NCBI GenBank assembly: GCA_022577435.1
Contig: JAKOON010000011.1
Span: 10,222,992-10,286,991, forward strand
Direction of reading: 5' to 3'
Source of the DNA: Embiotoca jacksoni
Taxonomy: Eukaryota > Chordata > Actinopteri > Embiotocidae
Length of the DNA stretch: 64,000 bases
Within the stretch, counting starts at the first letter, position 1, and each line of letters opens with the position of its first letter. Position numbers and translations under genes: made by a program. A model generated the notes under the pieces. It saw nothing but the letters and a program-made list of their open reading frames with translations. It did no database searches and had not been told where the DNA came from. Of this stretch, positions 12,350 through 27,300 are shown piece by piece.

Positions 12350-15300
12350 CTAGAACAGACAGGAGGTCGATAAAATAAGGTTTACTCAATGTTTAATAGA
12401 CAGAAAATCTCCCGACAGAGGAGAAGCTGAGCTCAAACAAAGAAAACAATGGTAAAGTTAAAATTTTGTCAGGTAATATACTTTTTTTTTAGATATTTTA
12501 TTGAATTTACAACCCAAAAAGTTGCTGATTTCTTTAAATATCATTAACATTAGTAGTTTATAGTTAATATTGTGAAAGATTAAAAGTGATTCACTTAAAC
12601 TCACCGCCAACACCACGCCCTCTCAAACTGTACTGAAATGCCCTTTATGGACTCTTACGACCGTTTTTATAATATATGTTTATAGGATTATATTTTGCAT
12701 TATTTCGTTATTTTTGCATTGTTTTGCTCTTTGTTGTTTTTCGGTGAAGCGTTTTGTTTTTATGCATAAACCTGCATGAAAATGACAAATTGCACTTCAA
12801 TAAAAGACTACGATAAGTCAAATGTTTGGAGGAGTGTTTGCTCTCTGGATTTTATTCCGTACCTGACACTGGTGCTGCATCTTCTTCGTGGGCCGTCCCA
12901 CTATGTAGATGTGGGACGACGGCAGGCCGATAGACGTGTACACAGAGATGTCTTTACTGGAGCCGTAGGCCGCACAGATCCTCATGTGGGCCTGATCAAA
13001 GAGAGACGGGTCAGCTTTCAAAGACTGGACGGATTTTATTATGCCGCTCACACCGGCATCCCCCACCCTACTTACCTCGTTGATGATGGACTTGAGGAAG
13101 TTGGCCTTGTGTCGCAGCGGGTCGTGAACCAGCCCGTCGCAGAAGGAGACGATGCCGTGAGGGAAGTTGTGCTGAGAGAGCCAGGCCACCACGCGCTGCT
13201 TCTGCATGTCGGGACGACCCGTCACGTACACGATCAAGTAGCCCAAGTCCTGCCAGTACCTGCAGCCAGTAAGGAAGGAAAGGCGCAAAGTGTTCAGAGA
13301 CCGGACACGTCCGTATCAGTCGAGTAGCATCAGCTGGGTTCATTCATGCTGCACATCCACTGGTTCGTTTCTCAGCCGCTTGGCTATCAGCTGACCGAGG
13401 TTTCATCTGTTAAAAGGGACTTTTTCCTGTTTTCTTCCTGTTAAAAACAAACTTTTCCTTTCCGCTGTCCGAGGTTTCGTCATGTTAAATGGGAGTTTTT
13501 CCTTTCCAATGTAAGAGGCTTTCTTTTTGTTAAAATAATGGTTTTACTGCTAAAAGGTGTTGGAGGTTTTCTTCTTGTTCAAATTTTGTTTTTCCTTTCT
13601 ACTGTATGAGGTTTTTCATCTTGTTAAAAATAAGTTTTTCCTTTTTACCGTTGGAGGTTTTTCTTCCTGTTAAAAGGGCATTTTTCCTTCCCGCTGTCGC
13701 TCATGTGGGAGTTGTTAAATTGTTGGGTTCCTCTGTTAAGTGCCCTGAGATGTCTTATGTTTTGATTCGGCTAACGATCTCTCCTTATTCAAAATGTTAA
13801 TTCGTTGGTACCAGTCAAAGGTTTGTGCACAAGTTCAACAGTTTTTTTTATTATTTTTGTGCAACTCTTGAATGAGAAGGTGTCCACACTCTTGACTGTA
13901 TCGCTATATAGATAACCTGTATATTTATGTATGTTGGTGTTTATTACTGCAGAGTCGACCTACAGAGTATCCTCACCTCACCACATCCACTGCTCCAGCT
14001 CGAACCTTCGGGTCGCTCCCCATTATCGACACACTGGCAGCAAAAGACCCATCAATACTGAATACAACAAACTCCGTTCCTCGTGGTACGATGGTCAGGT
14101 GGCTGTCTGCAACTGTGTGGTCGCCCCTGTTTGAGAAACAGCAGAGGGAAGTAGTCAAGTAATTATAAAAAGAGATTTCAAAGAATGTACTTTTTTTTTT
14201 TTGTAAAATAACAAACTCAGCCTACCTGACCACCATTTTGACAGGATACACCCCGATACTGAGCCTTTTATTCTCAGGGATTACAAATGAGATACGACCG
14301 CTGCTGTTAGTGAGCTCTGTGTTGAAGTACACCCACTCTCCAGACGGAGGCTGGGTCATGATGTGGATGTCAATCTGTAGAGGAAAGAAAAGACCTTTTA
14401 AACACGACAATGACTCAGCGGTGAGTCCAAAACTCTTCCTTTTTTGGTTCCTTATTATTCACCTTCTCTCCGGTGAGGGTCACCATGTCCAGAGGGCCGT
14501 ACATGAAGCGTCCCGACACCATCTGCACGCCGTCCTCTGTGAACACGGCGTCGTTCACGCGGTGGTTCGCAGTCACATTCTGAAGAAGAAGAAAACAAAA
14601 CAGGAAATCGGTTTCACTTCTTCTTCAAAACATCTTTAAACTGACTCCTCTTACTGTTCAGCTGTCACAACCCAGATTAAAAAAAAGTGTTGGAAAGAAA
14701 TATGCTAATCTGTGTTTATTTATCGAGTTTAAATCATCATTGTTTTGTTGACTTTTGTTGTTTTTGTCATTTTATGAAACCACTTAATTTGTGTTAAACA
14801 CTGATGGTAAACCAGGTCAGAGAGGATCAGCAGATTCTCCAAAGAACCCTAATATATGTTAGTGGTTCATGATAAAGGAGTTCCTCAGGGAACCATGTTG
14901 GATCCTCCACAGTTTTAATCATCAGAATCTCAAACATCAAAAAACATCCACTCAAGTTATTTTCATGAATAAACTTAATATTTTAAATCTCCTTTCAGCT
15001 TGAAGCCTTCTGTATTACCTGTTTTCTTTCATTTTTTTTAAATAATAAATTAGAGAAGTAGACATGCCCTTAAAAAAAAATTTTTTTTTTAAACATCTTA
15101 CCCGAATTTTAACGTGAGTCCTCTTACGTAGCCACTTCTCCCGAGGTTTGGACGGCGTGAATTCAGACACTTCTTTCCCATCCAGCTCCAAAATACTGGA
15201 GTTCTCATGTCTCATGACCTACAACAGAAAAAGCCAATAAATAAACTAGAATATCTGAAAATTATCCCTGTTTCATGTTCAAGTTGTAAATGTTTACCGT

Positions 15301-18300
15301 AAGAGGATGCTAAAAAATATATTTAACAACTTAGTTGCAAAAAATCAAGACATTTCCAAACTGAAGATGAAAGGCATAAAAATCAAGAGTCTGTAGTGCG
15401 AACCTGTCTGAGCAGGAAAGAGACGGCGTCTGTGGACTCCCAGTAGGACGCGTGGAAGAGGTGAGGCAGAGCCACCGTTGGGAATGCTGTCAGGGCATCG
15501 GGACAGTAGAGAGCGTAGTCCAGCCTCTTACTGCCCCACCACCGGGAGGCGACTACAGCAACAGGGGACAAAAAGAGAGAGACGGTCAGCATCCGGTATG
15601 TTGATCTGTGTGTTTCTTCTGCTCAGTAGGAGGTGAAGACTTCAGGAGAGGTGTGCTGTGAAGAGGTTCAAAACAAAACAGCTGTTCAGTCTCTTCGAGG
15701 AGCTTGTCAGTGTTGTATTTTGTAGTTTTGTGGTCAGGAAAAGTGTTTCTCTGGAGTTCAGGAGAAGGGTTTTGGATGTTATTTGTAATTTCTGGAAACA
15801 AAGCTACTGCGGAAGACTATCGGAGAGAGGAAGAGTCCAGAGGAGGAAGGACAAACAGCACAAGGAATGAGGACGGATTCGAGCATCCTTCCCTCATCTC
15901 CTCTCTCACTACAGCTCCCAGGGTACCTTGTTCTATGTTCTTCAGCACCCTGGGCGACGGAGGCGGCGTGCTGATGTCTGTGATGTCAGACGTGACGTCG
16001 GTGAGGTCAGGCGTGAGGTCAGAGGTCACGTCAGAGCTGGTGTCCGAGCTCTGCTCTGAGTCCACGCCATTGAGCCTCGGGAACACCTGACGGATTTTCT
16101 TGGGCGAGCGAAGCGACGGGCTCCGCGCGGCTAACCTACTGTAGGGCAGAGCCAGCTGGGACAGCAGACCGGGCCGTTTAGCGTGGCTCACCGCACATTT
16201 GGGGGCTGAGGGGATGTTTGGAGGGACGAAACGAGAACGTCAACATATAAAACTATGAGCTTGGAGACCAGAAACGTGGGTCGGACGCAGGAGGCGGGAG
16301 GGGAGCTTACTGGTGGCGATGTTGGAGGCGGTGTAGGACTCGGCAAGGCCCGACACCTGGCTGGCGATGCTGGCCTCGCTGGCCCTGCGGCTGCAGCGGA
16401 GGTGAGGAATCCCCGGCGATGTGCAGGGTGGGTACTGGCCGTCCACAAAAACATGTGAGTGGAGAGAATCCGCTGTGGAAACAGAAAAGAAAATTGGTCC
16501 ATAAAATCAATAAATCGATTTTTTTTTTTTTTTAATTTTTTTTATTTAGAGTGCAGCTTTGGGATAATGAAGCTATTTCTGGTTCAAACAGATTGAGTGT
16601 AGTCTTGTTTGTGAGAATTGATAGTATCCTTGAGATACACGATTTTGTCATGATACTGTATATTTCCATAAATTGAATAATAAAATTCTTGAAACTTACA
16701 AATTTATCAATAAAATAATTTAGGCAAATTTGGGATCATAATTCGGGATCCCTTTATTCCTCACTGCAAATATGATGATTATAATGCTCTGTTTTTGGTC
16801 TCCACCACTTCCTGAGAGAGAGATATGACTCTTCATATGACCTTTTTCTTTAAAAACAGCTGCCTGCTGGGGCTGAAAATGACTGACGAGAGCAGAATTT
16901 TTGTGAAATTCTATCTGAGTGCAGACATACAGTGAAATTACAAATCCTCGAGGAAGCAGGGAGTATTTGAGTCCGAGGAAAGACTTTTTAAAGAGAATAC
17001 GTGTTTGTGAAAAATAAAATCATGCTCTCAAATTGAAAGAGTAATATACCTCCATACATTTCCCTTCAAAATAACTAAAGGACGGCGTCAGATAAACTAT
17101 ACAAAAAAAAGATTTAAAAAAAAAAAAAAAAGAACAGGACTGAAACTAACTGTCTGTGTGGAGCTGAGACGTCTGCCAGTTGAGGACGGGGACGGGGATG
17201 GAGGTCTCACTGATGGTGCTGTCCTGCCAGCGGTGGTACGCTGCGCCGCCGGACTCCATCAGAAGCTGAGGGTTACTCTGAACCGTCTCAACTGAGAAGA
17301 CAGAAACGTGCAAAAGATGCAAAAAGCTTACAAACATGTAGAAGGAGTTATAAAGCAGGGAAACGTCTTGAGCGTGGACTCACCCAAGAGAGCAGAGTGT
17401 CCGTCACCCAGGGGAAAGCGCTGATAGCGGGGGACGCTGAAGGGAGGCAGCAGGTGGAACCTCTTGTCCAGGAGAGGCTCGAGGCGCGAGGCCGAGGGGT
17501 CGGCCGGATGAAACAGGTTGTAGACCTGCTGACAGGCCGGACGCAGCGCCGACACTGGAACAGAAAACACAAGGAGAGTTTAACCCTTTAAACCCTACAG
17601 GGAGAAGACTTACCAAAACTATTATTAAAATATGGACATATATACTGATATTTACACATCTGAACAAATCTCACAAGTGTTCCCTTTATTATAATTTTTT
17701 TTTTTTTTTTTAATATATATATAATTTTTTATTGTGGTTGCAGAGATATACTCTTTTTATTATGAGTTAAAAAGAGGAGAGACAACTGTTCCGTAAAACT
17801 AATAACAGAACCAACTGCAGAGTTCACAGATGTAAGACAAAAAATAGGAGGTGGAAATGTCGAGAAAAAAGACGAAACAAAATTCATTTTAAGGTTAAAG
17901 TCAAACTTTTGAGAATAAATCAAACTTCTTGTTTTGTGCATATGATTCTAGGAGATGCCTTGTTTACTTGTTTAATCCTGAAGGTGTGAGTGGATGCTTC
18001 ATTTTGCTTCTCAACATTTTGACTTGAAATTTCAGCTTTATCCTCAAAGTTTTTACTTTATTCTTAAAATTTCAACTTTATTTTCAACATTTTGTCTTTT
18101 TTCTTGATAGTTACATTTTATTGTCAAACTATAAAAACAATCGTCCTCTTCTTCCTGGTCTTGTCATACAAATCATGACACTCGCAGATGACGTGAATAA
18201 CATTGATTATCTCATAAAATGCACACGTCTTTATTTGATCCTTTTGGTAACTAACAATGACCAAATCTAAAACTGCATAATAGAAATATTGACATAAACT

Positions 18301-21300
18301 TATAGAAAGAATATTACAGGGAGCGATTTTTGTTCTGTTATTTTTGCCAAATTGTGTGATTATACACAGACAAAGATAAACTTACAGTGGGAAAAAGGCT
18401 AAACAAAAAAATGAAAAGACACTCAAACTTTAAATAATCTGTGAACAACTGTAATTATATATTGTTGGTAATCAGTCCAGATGTTCCCGACAGCTGCAGG
18501 TCAGTGACCTCTTTTCTTAAAACCCCAAAGGACACACAGAGCAGTAAGATTCGTGCCTGCATGAGCTCAGTCTATCACGTATCAGAAACACGACCTTTGA
18601 TCCCTAACACCAGCTCCCAGACATGCATCTCACACAGGAAATAACACCACACGCTACAAATAACCACTTCCTGCTTCAACTCATGAGGAACATCAGAATA
18701 AAACAAAAAGGAAAAATAAATGGCGGGTGCATGAAAAAGGGAGAAAAGCCTTCCTCACCATCTAACGAGGGCATCACAGTCTTCCTCAGCGCGAGCACCA
18801 ACCCCAGAGGAGAGCCGAACAGGAAGAAGTCGGTCACATCGAAGTCGAACTTTCCCAGAGAGCCTCCCTCCAACATGGTGCTGTTGCTGGAGCGCCGTGA
18901 CCCGGGCTCGCCGAGGAGGACGCTGGAGTGAAGACTGCTCACGAAATGAAAAAGAAAATCACACACGAGCTGCAATCTGTCGGGAGTTTATGGCGTTTCG
19001 CGCCCACTTCTGTGTCTCACCTGGACAGGAAGGCCTGGTGGTGTTTGATGGTGTCCAGCTCGTACGTGGACGAGTCGCTGCGCTTGCGTGGAAGCGGTTT
19101 CTTGGGGTCGTCGGGACCCGAGCAGCGAGGGATGTCGATGTTGCTACGGCTGAGGTGGCGGCTTCCTTCGAGGGACGGCGAGGAAGTAGAGACGCTGTTT
19201 ATGACGATACCCGGAGACAGAAGGTCCGTGTCCTGAGAGACGGAGAGAGGAAAATGTACTTTGTGTTTACTGCTAATTTGTTAAAAAAAATTATGTGAAA
19301 ATGCTAAACTACACAGCATGTTGACTTCCAGTAGCTCAAAAACCTGCTAGCATGGCTGCAGACACTTTGAGTTGTTGTACAAAATGCAATAAAAAGGTTC
19401 AGGGACTGCTCCTGTTGCGCAAGAACGGAGCGCTGCGCAGCGATGCACCCGCAGCAGCAGGAAGCAACAACCTTCATGAGGAAGTATTCCAGGTGTCGTC
19501 TCTTGATCAACATCAGCACCCGAGTTCCACACGTTAACGTGACCGCTGGTACGTGAACGTTTCTGATTTCACCGTGGACCTGAAGCTGGAGCAGAGAAAC
19601 AGCCGATCTTGGGTAAAATTTTTGGGGACCAGAAAATCTTCAACACGCCTGCTCACAGCCGAGTGTTCCTGAGCCCATGCAGTGATTTCCACTACAGAAT
19701 GTGGGCTGTTTTTCTATGTGTTAAACTCTGGAAACGGTCAACAGAGACCCTTGAAATGCTTTCAGAAAGTCTACAGCGATGAAGCGACGAGCCGGGCGAG
19801 TTCTGAGTGACATTCACGTTTCAAGAGGAGGCGGAGCTTCACCGTCCAAGACTGAAGAAGGCACGTCAGGTCAGGAGACACCAGGTGGGTTTTCTTTGAT
19901 GTTGGCGGGGTTGTGTCCCCGTGAATTCGTCCCCCCAGAGTCAGACTGTCAACACCGAGTTCTACCGGCGCCTTCTGAAGCATCTGAGGGAAAAACATTC
20001 ACTGCAAAACACCTGAACTGTGGCACCATGGCAACAGGCTTCTCCACCATGAAAACACGTCTGCTCACAGGGATTTGGCTCCCTGCGACTTCTTTCTGTC
20101 TCCAAAAATTTTGACCCAAAATCGATCTGCTCCAGTTTCAGGTCCGTAGTGAAATCACAAATGTTCACGTACCAGTGGAACTCAGGTGATGATGTCGATC
20201 AAGAGACGACACCTGGAATACTTCATGAAGGTTGTTGCTTCCTGCTGCTCCGTGTGCATCACTGTGCTGCGCTCCATTGACGCACAACAGGAACAGTCTC
20301 TGAACCGTTTTATTGCCCCTCGTTTATACCCAATATACATTTTCTTCTGATTTAGTTATTAATGCTAGAGAACTACTACAGTATGGCTTGTCGTTGTCGT
20401 TGGTACCTGGACGCTGATCGCGCTGCCCCGTCTGCTGCTGTTTTGGCTTTCACAGACCATCACCGAGCTGCTGCACAGAGCATCGAAGCCCAGGATGCCT
20501 CCGACACAGTCCCCGATAACACACACCTGCATGAGGAAGCAAAAGCACAACACATGAATTTACTCACACATAAATCGGCCGAATCTCTTCCTGCAACACC
20601 GAGTCACAGAATCAGATCTCTACTCTTGACCACACCGACCTGGCCGTTGAAAGACGCTCCGTCCAAAGACTTGATGAAGTCGCTGTACACCTGATTGGCC
20701 CGTAAGATGACGGTTGCCACGGCGTCCTGGTACTGCGGCGCCGAGGTGGCCAACAGAGGCAGAGCGGCCAGCGGGACGTGGTCCTGGCTGCTGGACAGAC
20801 AGCCCTCGTAGCTGTAGGGGCTGAGGCTGCAGAGCAGAGAGGAGCACCTTGTTTAACGTCCGCGCCAGCGGGTCGTGCACGTATTGCAGCAGGTTATTAA
20901 AAAAAAAAAACGCTGTTTGCTCACTTGGAGACGAGCGAGAACGCGTCGACACACACAGCGGGACAGGGCACCACCCGGATGGCGAGGCGGCCCAGCGCTG
21001 CAGGATAATGGACCCTCATCACCGTCTCAAAAGCTCCACTCAGCGTGTTTACGTCTCCCTGCTTGCTGTTCTGTTCACCTGGAATACGAGAACAGGGTCA
21101 GACATTTTTGGAGGATCACAAACCATATAAAAAAAATTCTTTAAATTCAGCTCCAAAGAATGCCAGGAAAATAAATGATCTGCAAACATGTGACTTGTTT
21201 CTTTTTCATTTTATTTGTACATTTGAACTAATGAGCTAGTTTAATAATCAATCTTTAAATATATAAACTTAAGTGTTTCATTTAAAAGCCCCTAAGCACA

Positions 21301-24300
21301 ACAAATCTTAAAATTTCAACCCGAGTCGAAGGCTGCAGAGTCAGCGGTTAATGCTGCTCTGCCAGGCTAGTTAGCGTTTATCAGCTGCTACTTTTTTCCT
21401 ACCTTTTAATTTGAAATGTAGCTACTGTCTTATTTATGGGGTACAACAATGACAAATTCAGTTCTTAAGATGCAGGAAGGTCATAGTCTATTTTTTTTAA
21501 ATCTCAGGAAACAAGAGGCTAAATTAGCTTTAGCTCAGGCTAATGGCGAGCCTCAACAAGCCACCAGTTATTTTACTTCTGTTATTTAGTTTTGGTAAAT
21601 ATATATGTATACCTACATTGCTTCTTCCCCTTTATTTGTACATTTGAACTAATGAACGAGCTTAATATTTAATCTTTAAATGTATAGCTACATGCCTTAG
21701 CTTTAGGCTCAAACTAACCACCAGAGTTTGTTTGTTATTTCTGTTTTGTAGTATTTGTGAACATTTATAAGTGTTATTTCCCCCCCAAAATATATGTATA
21801 GCTATTTTATGGCAAGATAAGATAATGGTCAATTATGATAAAATATAAATTTAGTGGTATTTTGCATCACTGTATTGTATTTTGTACAACTGCCCTTTGT
21901 ATCTCAGTTTTGAAAGGTGCAATATATTTGATAAAGTTTATCATTATTGTAATTTTAGTTTGTTATCTATCTTTATTCGTCGGGCATATCTTGTGACGCT
22001 TCGAGAGGGTTTATTACTGAAATAATTTCCTGTTTAAAATGCTTGAAGGAAAAATACCAAATTTAAGCCTCTAACAAGTATGGATTTGCTTCCTCTCTTT
22101 TGTGTTGTGAAATAAATAAGAAACAAATTGACAATTTTACTTTGAGCTCTAAAAACCTTAGATTTTTCCTACTTTTTTACTAAAAGTTACAGGATAAATA
22201 CTGTATTCATCTCAAAAAAATAAAATTAAAAGAAGGTTAATTAATCAACAATCAAATAAATGCATGGCATAGAGAATATAATAAGTGTGACTTTCATAAT
22301 ATTGCTACGGGGTCAGGTTGCTGCTATACCAGAGCCGGTGTCCAGGATGTTCCCTCCATGCAGGACTAGAATGAGGACATGGATTTTGGACGGCTGGAGA
22401 CACTGCTGAGACGAACAGTCCTGCAGGCAAGAGAAAGCTCATAAAATAATATGTAATAAAATGTAAAATATTCTTCTATAAAATGACGAGAAAGTACATT
22501 GTTTCCTCATGAAATGCGGCATAAATTGGAAATAGAAGCAGTTAGAGTTCAACTCTTCTGTTCGACAAACTGTGCACTACAACGCTTCATGCTCGGCTGG
22601 CTACGCTTACATTTACTTTTCAAGAAAACCTGACAGACTCAAGTGTTCTTTTTTTTTTCGGACACAACACCAAACGTGAAGAGCAAGAACCTCTAATCTT
22701 CTGGCTCTGGTGAAATAAAACCCAGCTGAGGAGTTTTACTTTCACCACAGTAGCATCAGCAGATACCGGATCCTAATTTCACTTCACTGTCAGTGTGACT
22801 GAGAGGTAATTTCAGAGGAGTGTTATCTACAGGCTATTTAATTAAGAACTGTTGGTGTATGAGAGACAGGAAAGAAATGAGAAAATATGAAAAGAAACGG
22901 TACCTCCATCTGCGTCTCCTCATTGCTCATGACAGCGTACTCGCCGCCCGACTCCTGATACAGAGTTTCTGTGAAAACATAATTAATTCACTCACTAAGC
23001 TGATATTCAATGACTAAAAAAAGATGACTTAAACTGTATAACTATGATCACATGCTTCATTTATCGCTGCACAAAGGTGATGTAGATCCCGGTTCTCTTT
23101 TACGCCTTTCTCCAGTCTCTGTTTCAAGCACAATTTTACATATTCCTTTTTTTTTAAACCTCGATAACGTCTCATGTAAACATCACAGGAACAGGGATAA
23201 TGGCTTAAAATGAAGACAACACTTGTATAATAAAATACATAAGCATAAATTACTTCCATTTATTTATTTCCATGAAAATACAAGACATTGAAAACCCAAT
23301 TTTCTTTTAAAAAAAAAAAGAAAAGAAATATATATATATATACATATATATATATTTGCACTGTTTTTGGGTTGTGTTTTACAGCAAACCTGCTAAAATA
23401 TAAACTATAAAACTCTTTAAATTTGACATTTCCAGGTTCCCACACATTTTGTCCAACAGTGTGACAAATTTCAGGTTGAAATTTAAAAGTATACAAAATA
23501 TACTCGGTTTTAATAGAAGTAAAAGAATTTGGAAAATACTTTTATTAAGTCAAAAACAAAAGTAGCACCTATAAACTTCTAAATTCATGTTTTTATAACT
23601 GATAAGCTGCTAATAATTAAAAATATGTGTATGATATAATTTGTTAGTTCTGGTTAAGGATCAACTTGTTTTACATGTAAGAAGCAGGTTAAACCTAAAT
23701 GCAGCCAAAAATCTAATAAATCATAATGCATCACTCACAGGCGCCATTTTTAGAACTTTTATTTTTGATCCTTTAAGTGCAGTTTGAGTTAAGACTTGTT
23801 TAAAATTCTGAGTTTGAATGAAAGCTTTTTACTTTTAATGGGCGCTTTGAAATTAATTTTTTTGTAGCTTTTAAGTTGCCAATAACTTTGAAACTTTTAC
23901 TTGTACAATGCAGACTTTAGTCTTGGCTTTTTATGCAACTTTTTTCCCATAAAAAAAAACCTTTAAAGCCCTGGTGTCCACACACCAGGGGGCGCTGCAG
24001 AAGGGGGACACTGCTTTTTGTATAAATATAAATTAACATTTGGAGAGAAGCCTACCTTGTGCTTCGTCCACCTCTATTGTTTCTATGTTGTCCATGAGAT
24101 CGTTTGAGTTCCACTTGGTGATCTTTTTGGAAAACATGTCCTCGTTATCAGAAAAGTCCTCTGAAAGACACACAGAAGATAAAGTGATAAATCTCATCTT
24201 TAGTGTGATTTTACATGCAAAAATAAACACATTTCAATTTAAATTAAATAGTTTGGCTCCTTTTAAAACCTTGAATCTATTGGCTTCTGATCTTTTAACA

Positions 24301-27300
24301 GTGCGTTGTAAGAAGATGAAGATGATGATGATGATGATGATGTTACCGTGAGCGTCGAAGAACTCATCGTCCGTGCTGTCCTCTGAGTCGCGGGCGATGC
24401 TCTGCATCCTCCACTCTGAGATGCTCTGGTGAGACGGGCTCCCTGCACACACACGAAAAAACATATTTTAATGAAGAAATGAAAATGAACTTACGGTATC
24501 TGACCTTCATGTAAAGATTATGGTGTGAACAATATGTGAAATACTGGAAAAGTGCGTGTCACCAGAGGATGGCGTGTCAGTGTCACATTTTGACTCGCCG
24601 AGGCGTAAAAATTATCGGCACAAACAACTGGTGTCGAAGGGGGAGGTCATGTGAAGTATAAAGAGTGATGATGTCAAGCAAACACCACAGACTGTATGTA
24701 AAAGTGGACATAGCTTCTGGGTCTGATAAGTGAGGCCAACATGGAAGAGTCATAAACTGCAATACCACCGAGTGCCACAAGAGTTTGGCTCCACAGGTCG
24801 TTATGGTTAAAGTCGCTCCTTCTTATTAGTTTTCTTTCCTCAAAAAGTGGTATTCTTGGGGGCGTGTCTGTTTGATTGACAGGCCTGCGGTGCAGTCAGG
24901 TTTCCACTATCGGTGGTGTTTTGTAGCTCGATAGGGATTGAGTCAGATTTGTTGCCCGCTCCTCCCCATCTTGTCTAAATATGGTCACTTCTGGCTCCAA
25001 AATAAAAAGATGGCGACGGGCAAAATGCCGAACCCGACGCTTCATAATGGCCGTTCACAAACGTCACGGTTGATTTCCGCTTGGTAGAGACGCAGGTCGG
25101 GTGGATCAAACCCATGACCTTCACCCTGGAGACCAAGGTCCTTAAGAAACCTAAGCAAGTTCTTAACATACCGTAATGTATTAAACCTAAAAATCACACA
25201 TTAAGTAACTTAAATGACATACGCAATGTCACATATGTAGAATTACTTGTTTTAACCCAAACCATAATTTGTTCCTAAACTTAACCAATGTGGTTTTGGT
25301 GCTTAAACATAACGTATCTTACTTTTCATGCCGTCCAAACGTGACACGCTGTCCTCTAGTGGACAGACAGGTGTATTACTTGTTCTGGCCTTCTTCCAGG
25401 TTGAAAAATACTGGCAAAAATTACAAGATACGCATGCAAACAGCACAGGAGAAAAACCTCTTCTATTCCGTTAAAAAAAAAAAGTATTTAAAAAGTCAGT
25501 AAACGAGGTAGAAACCGTCCTCACCTCCTCTCTTCGATGACCTGTTGGACGACTTGGACGACGTGGACCACTGCTTGGTGAGCTCCCCTCGCGTCTCCAG
25601 TGAATCTCCGAGCTTCCCTCCGCCTCCCTCCGTCTCCGTGGTCGAGCCCTCCGTCTCCTGCTCCTGCTCCTGGCTCACAGAGTTGGTCTCCGCTCCCCCC
25701 TCCTCGTTCAGGCTGTACTGGGCCATCTTCTTCGCCAACGCCAGCTGAGTCTCCAGCTCCAGCTGCCGGATGTCCTCGATGGTGAGGCCGTACCACTCGT
25801 CCTGCCAGCACCACGCCTGCCGGTGGGCTCGAACCATCACTTTACGGAGGCCTGCGGGGACGGAAACGAGGATGTACTGAGTTTTGTGGGAATGAGTCAC
25901 GACTCTGTGACATAAATCAGAAAAAGTGGATTGAATTTAAAAAAAATATATACGGTTGTGGTCATTGTCAGATTAGATGTTTTCTTTTTTCACCTGCTTG
26001 CACAATGAACGATCAAAGTCATGAATGCCTCTGAATTTACTGGATTATTTTCGCCATTTTCAGGGTCATCGACTATTTTCAAGTTTTTTAATTTACTAGT
26101 CTCAGCTCCAACATGTCAGGATTATTTCAAACTTTTTCAGGGTGTTCAGTGACTTTTCAGGATTATTCTTGATTTTTCAGGTTACCTGTGAAGTCTCTCT
26201 CACAAATAAAGACAAACAGACCCTCCCCCTCCCCCTCCCACACACACCGCCTCCCACACTTACCCACGTCGTGGATGAAGCGTTCGATCTTGGACTGCAT
26301 GCCCCAGTATCTGAACTCCACCTTGCAGAGCTTGTAAGCACACATGACGGCGCTCTGGCCGGTACTCTGGTTGATCTCCTCGATCCAGTCCTCGGACAGC
26401 GGACCCCGTTTGGTCTTGACCGACTGGTACAGCTTGGGGTCTTCTTCCACCAGGTACTCATGGGGGGGGATGTAGTCCTTGACGATGTCTATGGGGTCTA
26501 CGAGAGGAACACAAATAGGATGCCTGTCTTTTATGTAATCCGCCCCTGGTGGTATTGCGTGGAGCAGACTGCACATTTTTCCTGCACCCCGGTGAATTTT
26601 AGTATGCAGAGGCTGAACACCAGCTCTCACACTGCTCCGCCTGGATCCCCTTCGTCTGCATTTTCACTCCCAACACCACAGTTTAAATTCAGACTGTGAG
26701 CCCCCTCGTGACGAGATGCCGGGAGATCCCACAGCCCACGACGGTGTTAAACTCACCTACAGTCCTCTGTCTCTTCTCAGCAGACGACATATTGAAGACG
26801 TCCACCTGATTTCCTGTATCTGGTTTATAATACGTCTCAATGTCGATGGAGAATTTCTCTACGAAGGGACACGTATACCTGAGGAAGAAAAAAAACAAAC
26901 TGAAATGTAATTAAAAAAAGATATGATATTATGGCAAAGAAATTAGAATAATCAAAAGAATAAACCATCCAACCAATCTTTAGTGTATTAGTGAATAAAG
27001 AAAACGCCTTTGCTTTTGGCTCCAGTCTCCGAAATATGATAATTAGCTCCTTTTATTTTCTTGAAGTGACATATAACTGAATATTTTTGTGGGTTGAATC
27101 ATGAGTGGGACAAAACAAAGGCAAAAACCTGAGTCAGTCCTGGAAGACCCCCACGTTAAAACTTTACAGCAGAAATAAACACGTTTACAGCCTGGTACAA
27201 AAAACAGTTACGGTCTTTATGGCAAATTTTCCCCATTCATGACGAATTTGTATATAACTCACCCGTTTCTTAAATTGTATCAAGGCTTAAAGTTCTGGAT

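Noticed and set aside
11907..12389. Plus- and minus-strand ORFs overlapping the last pitpnm2 exon in other frames
   Set aside because: They are shadows of the GC-rich coding exon. The frame ending LLGPK is the one that joins in phase to exon 25 and matches PITPNM2.
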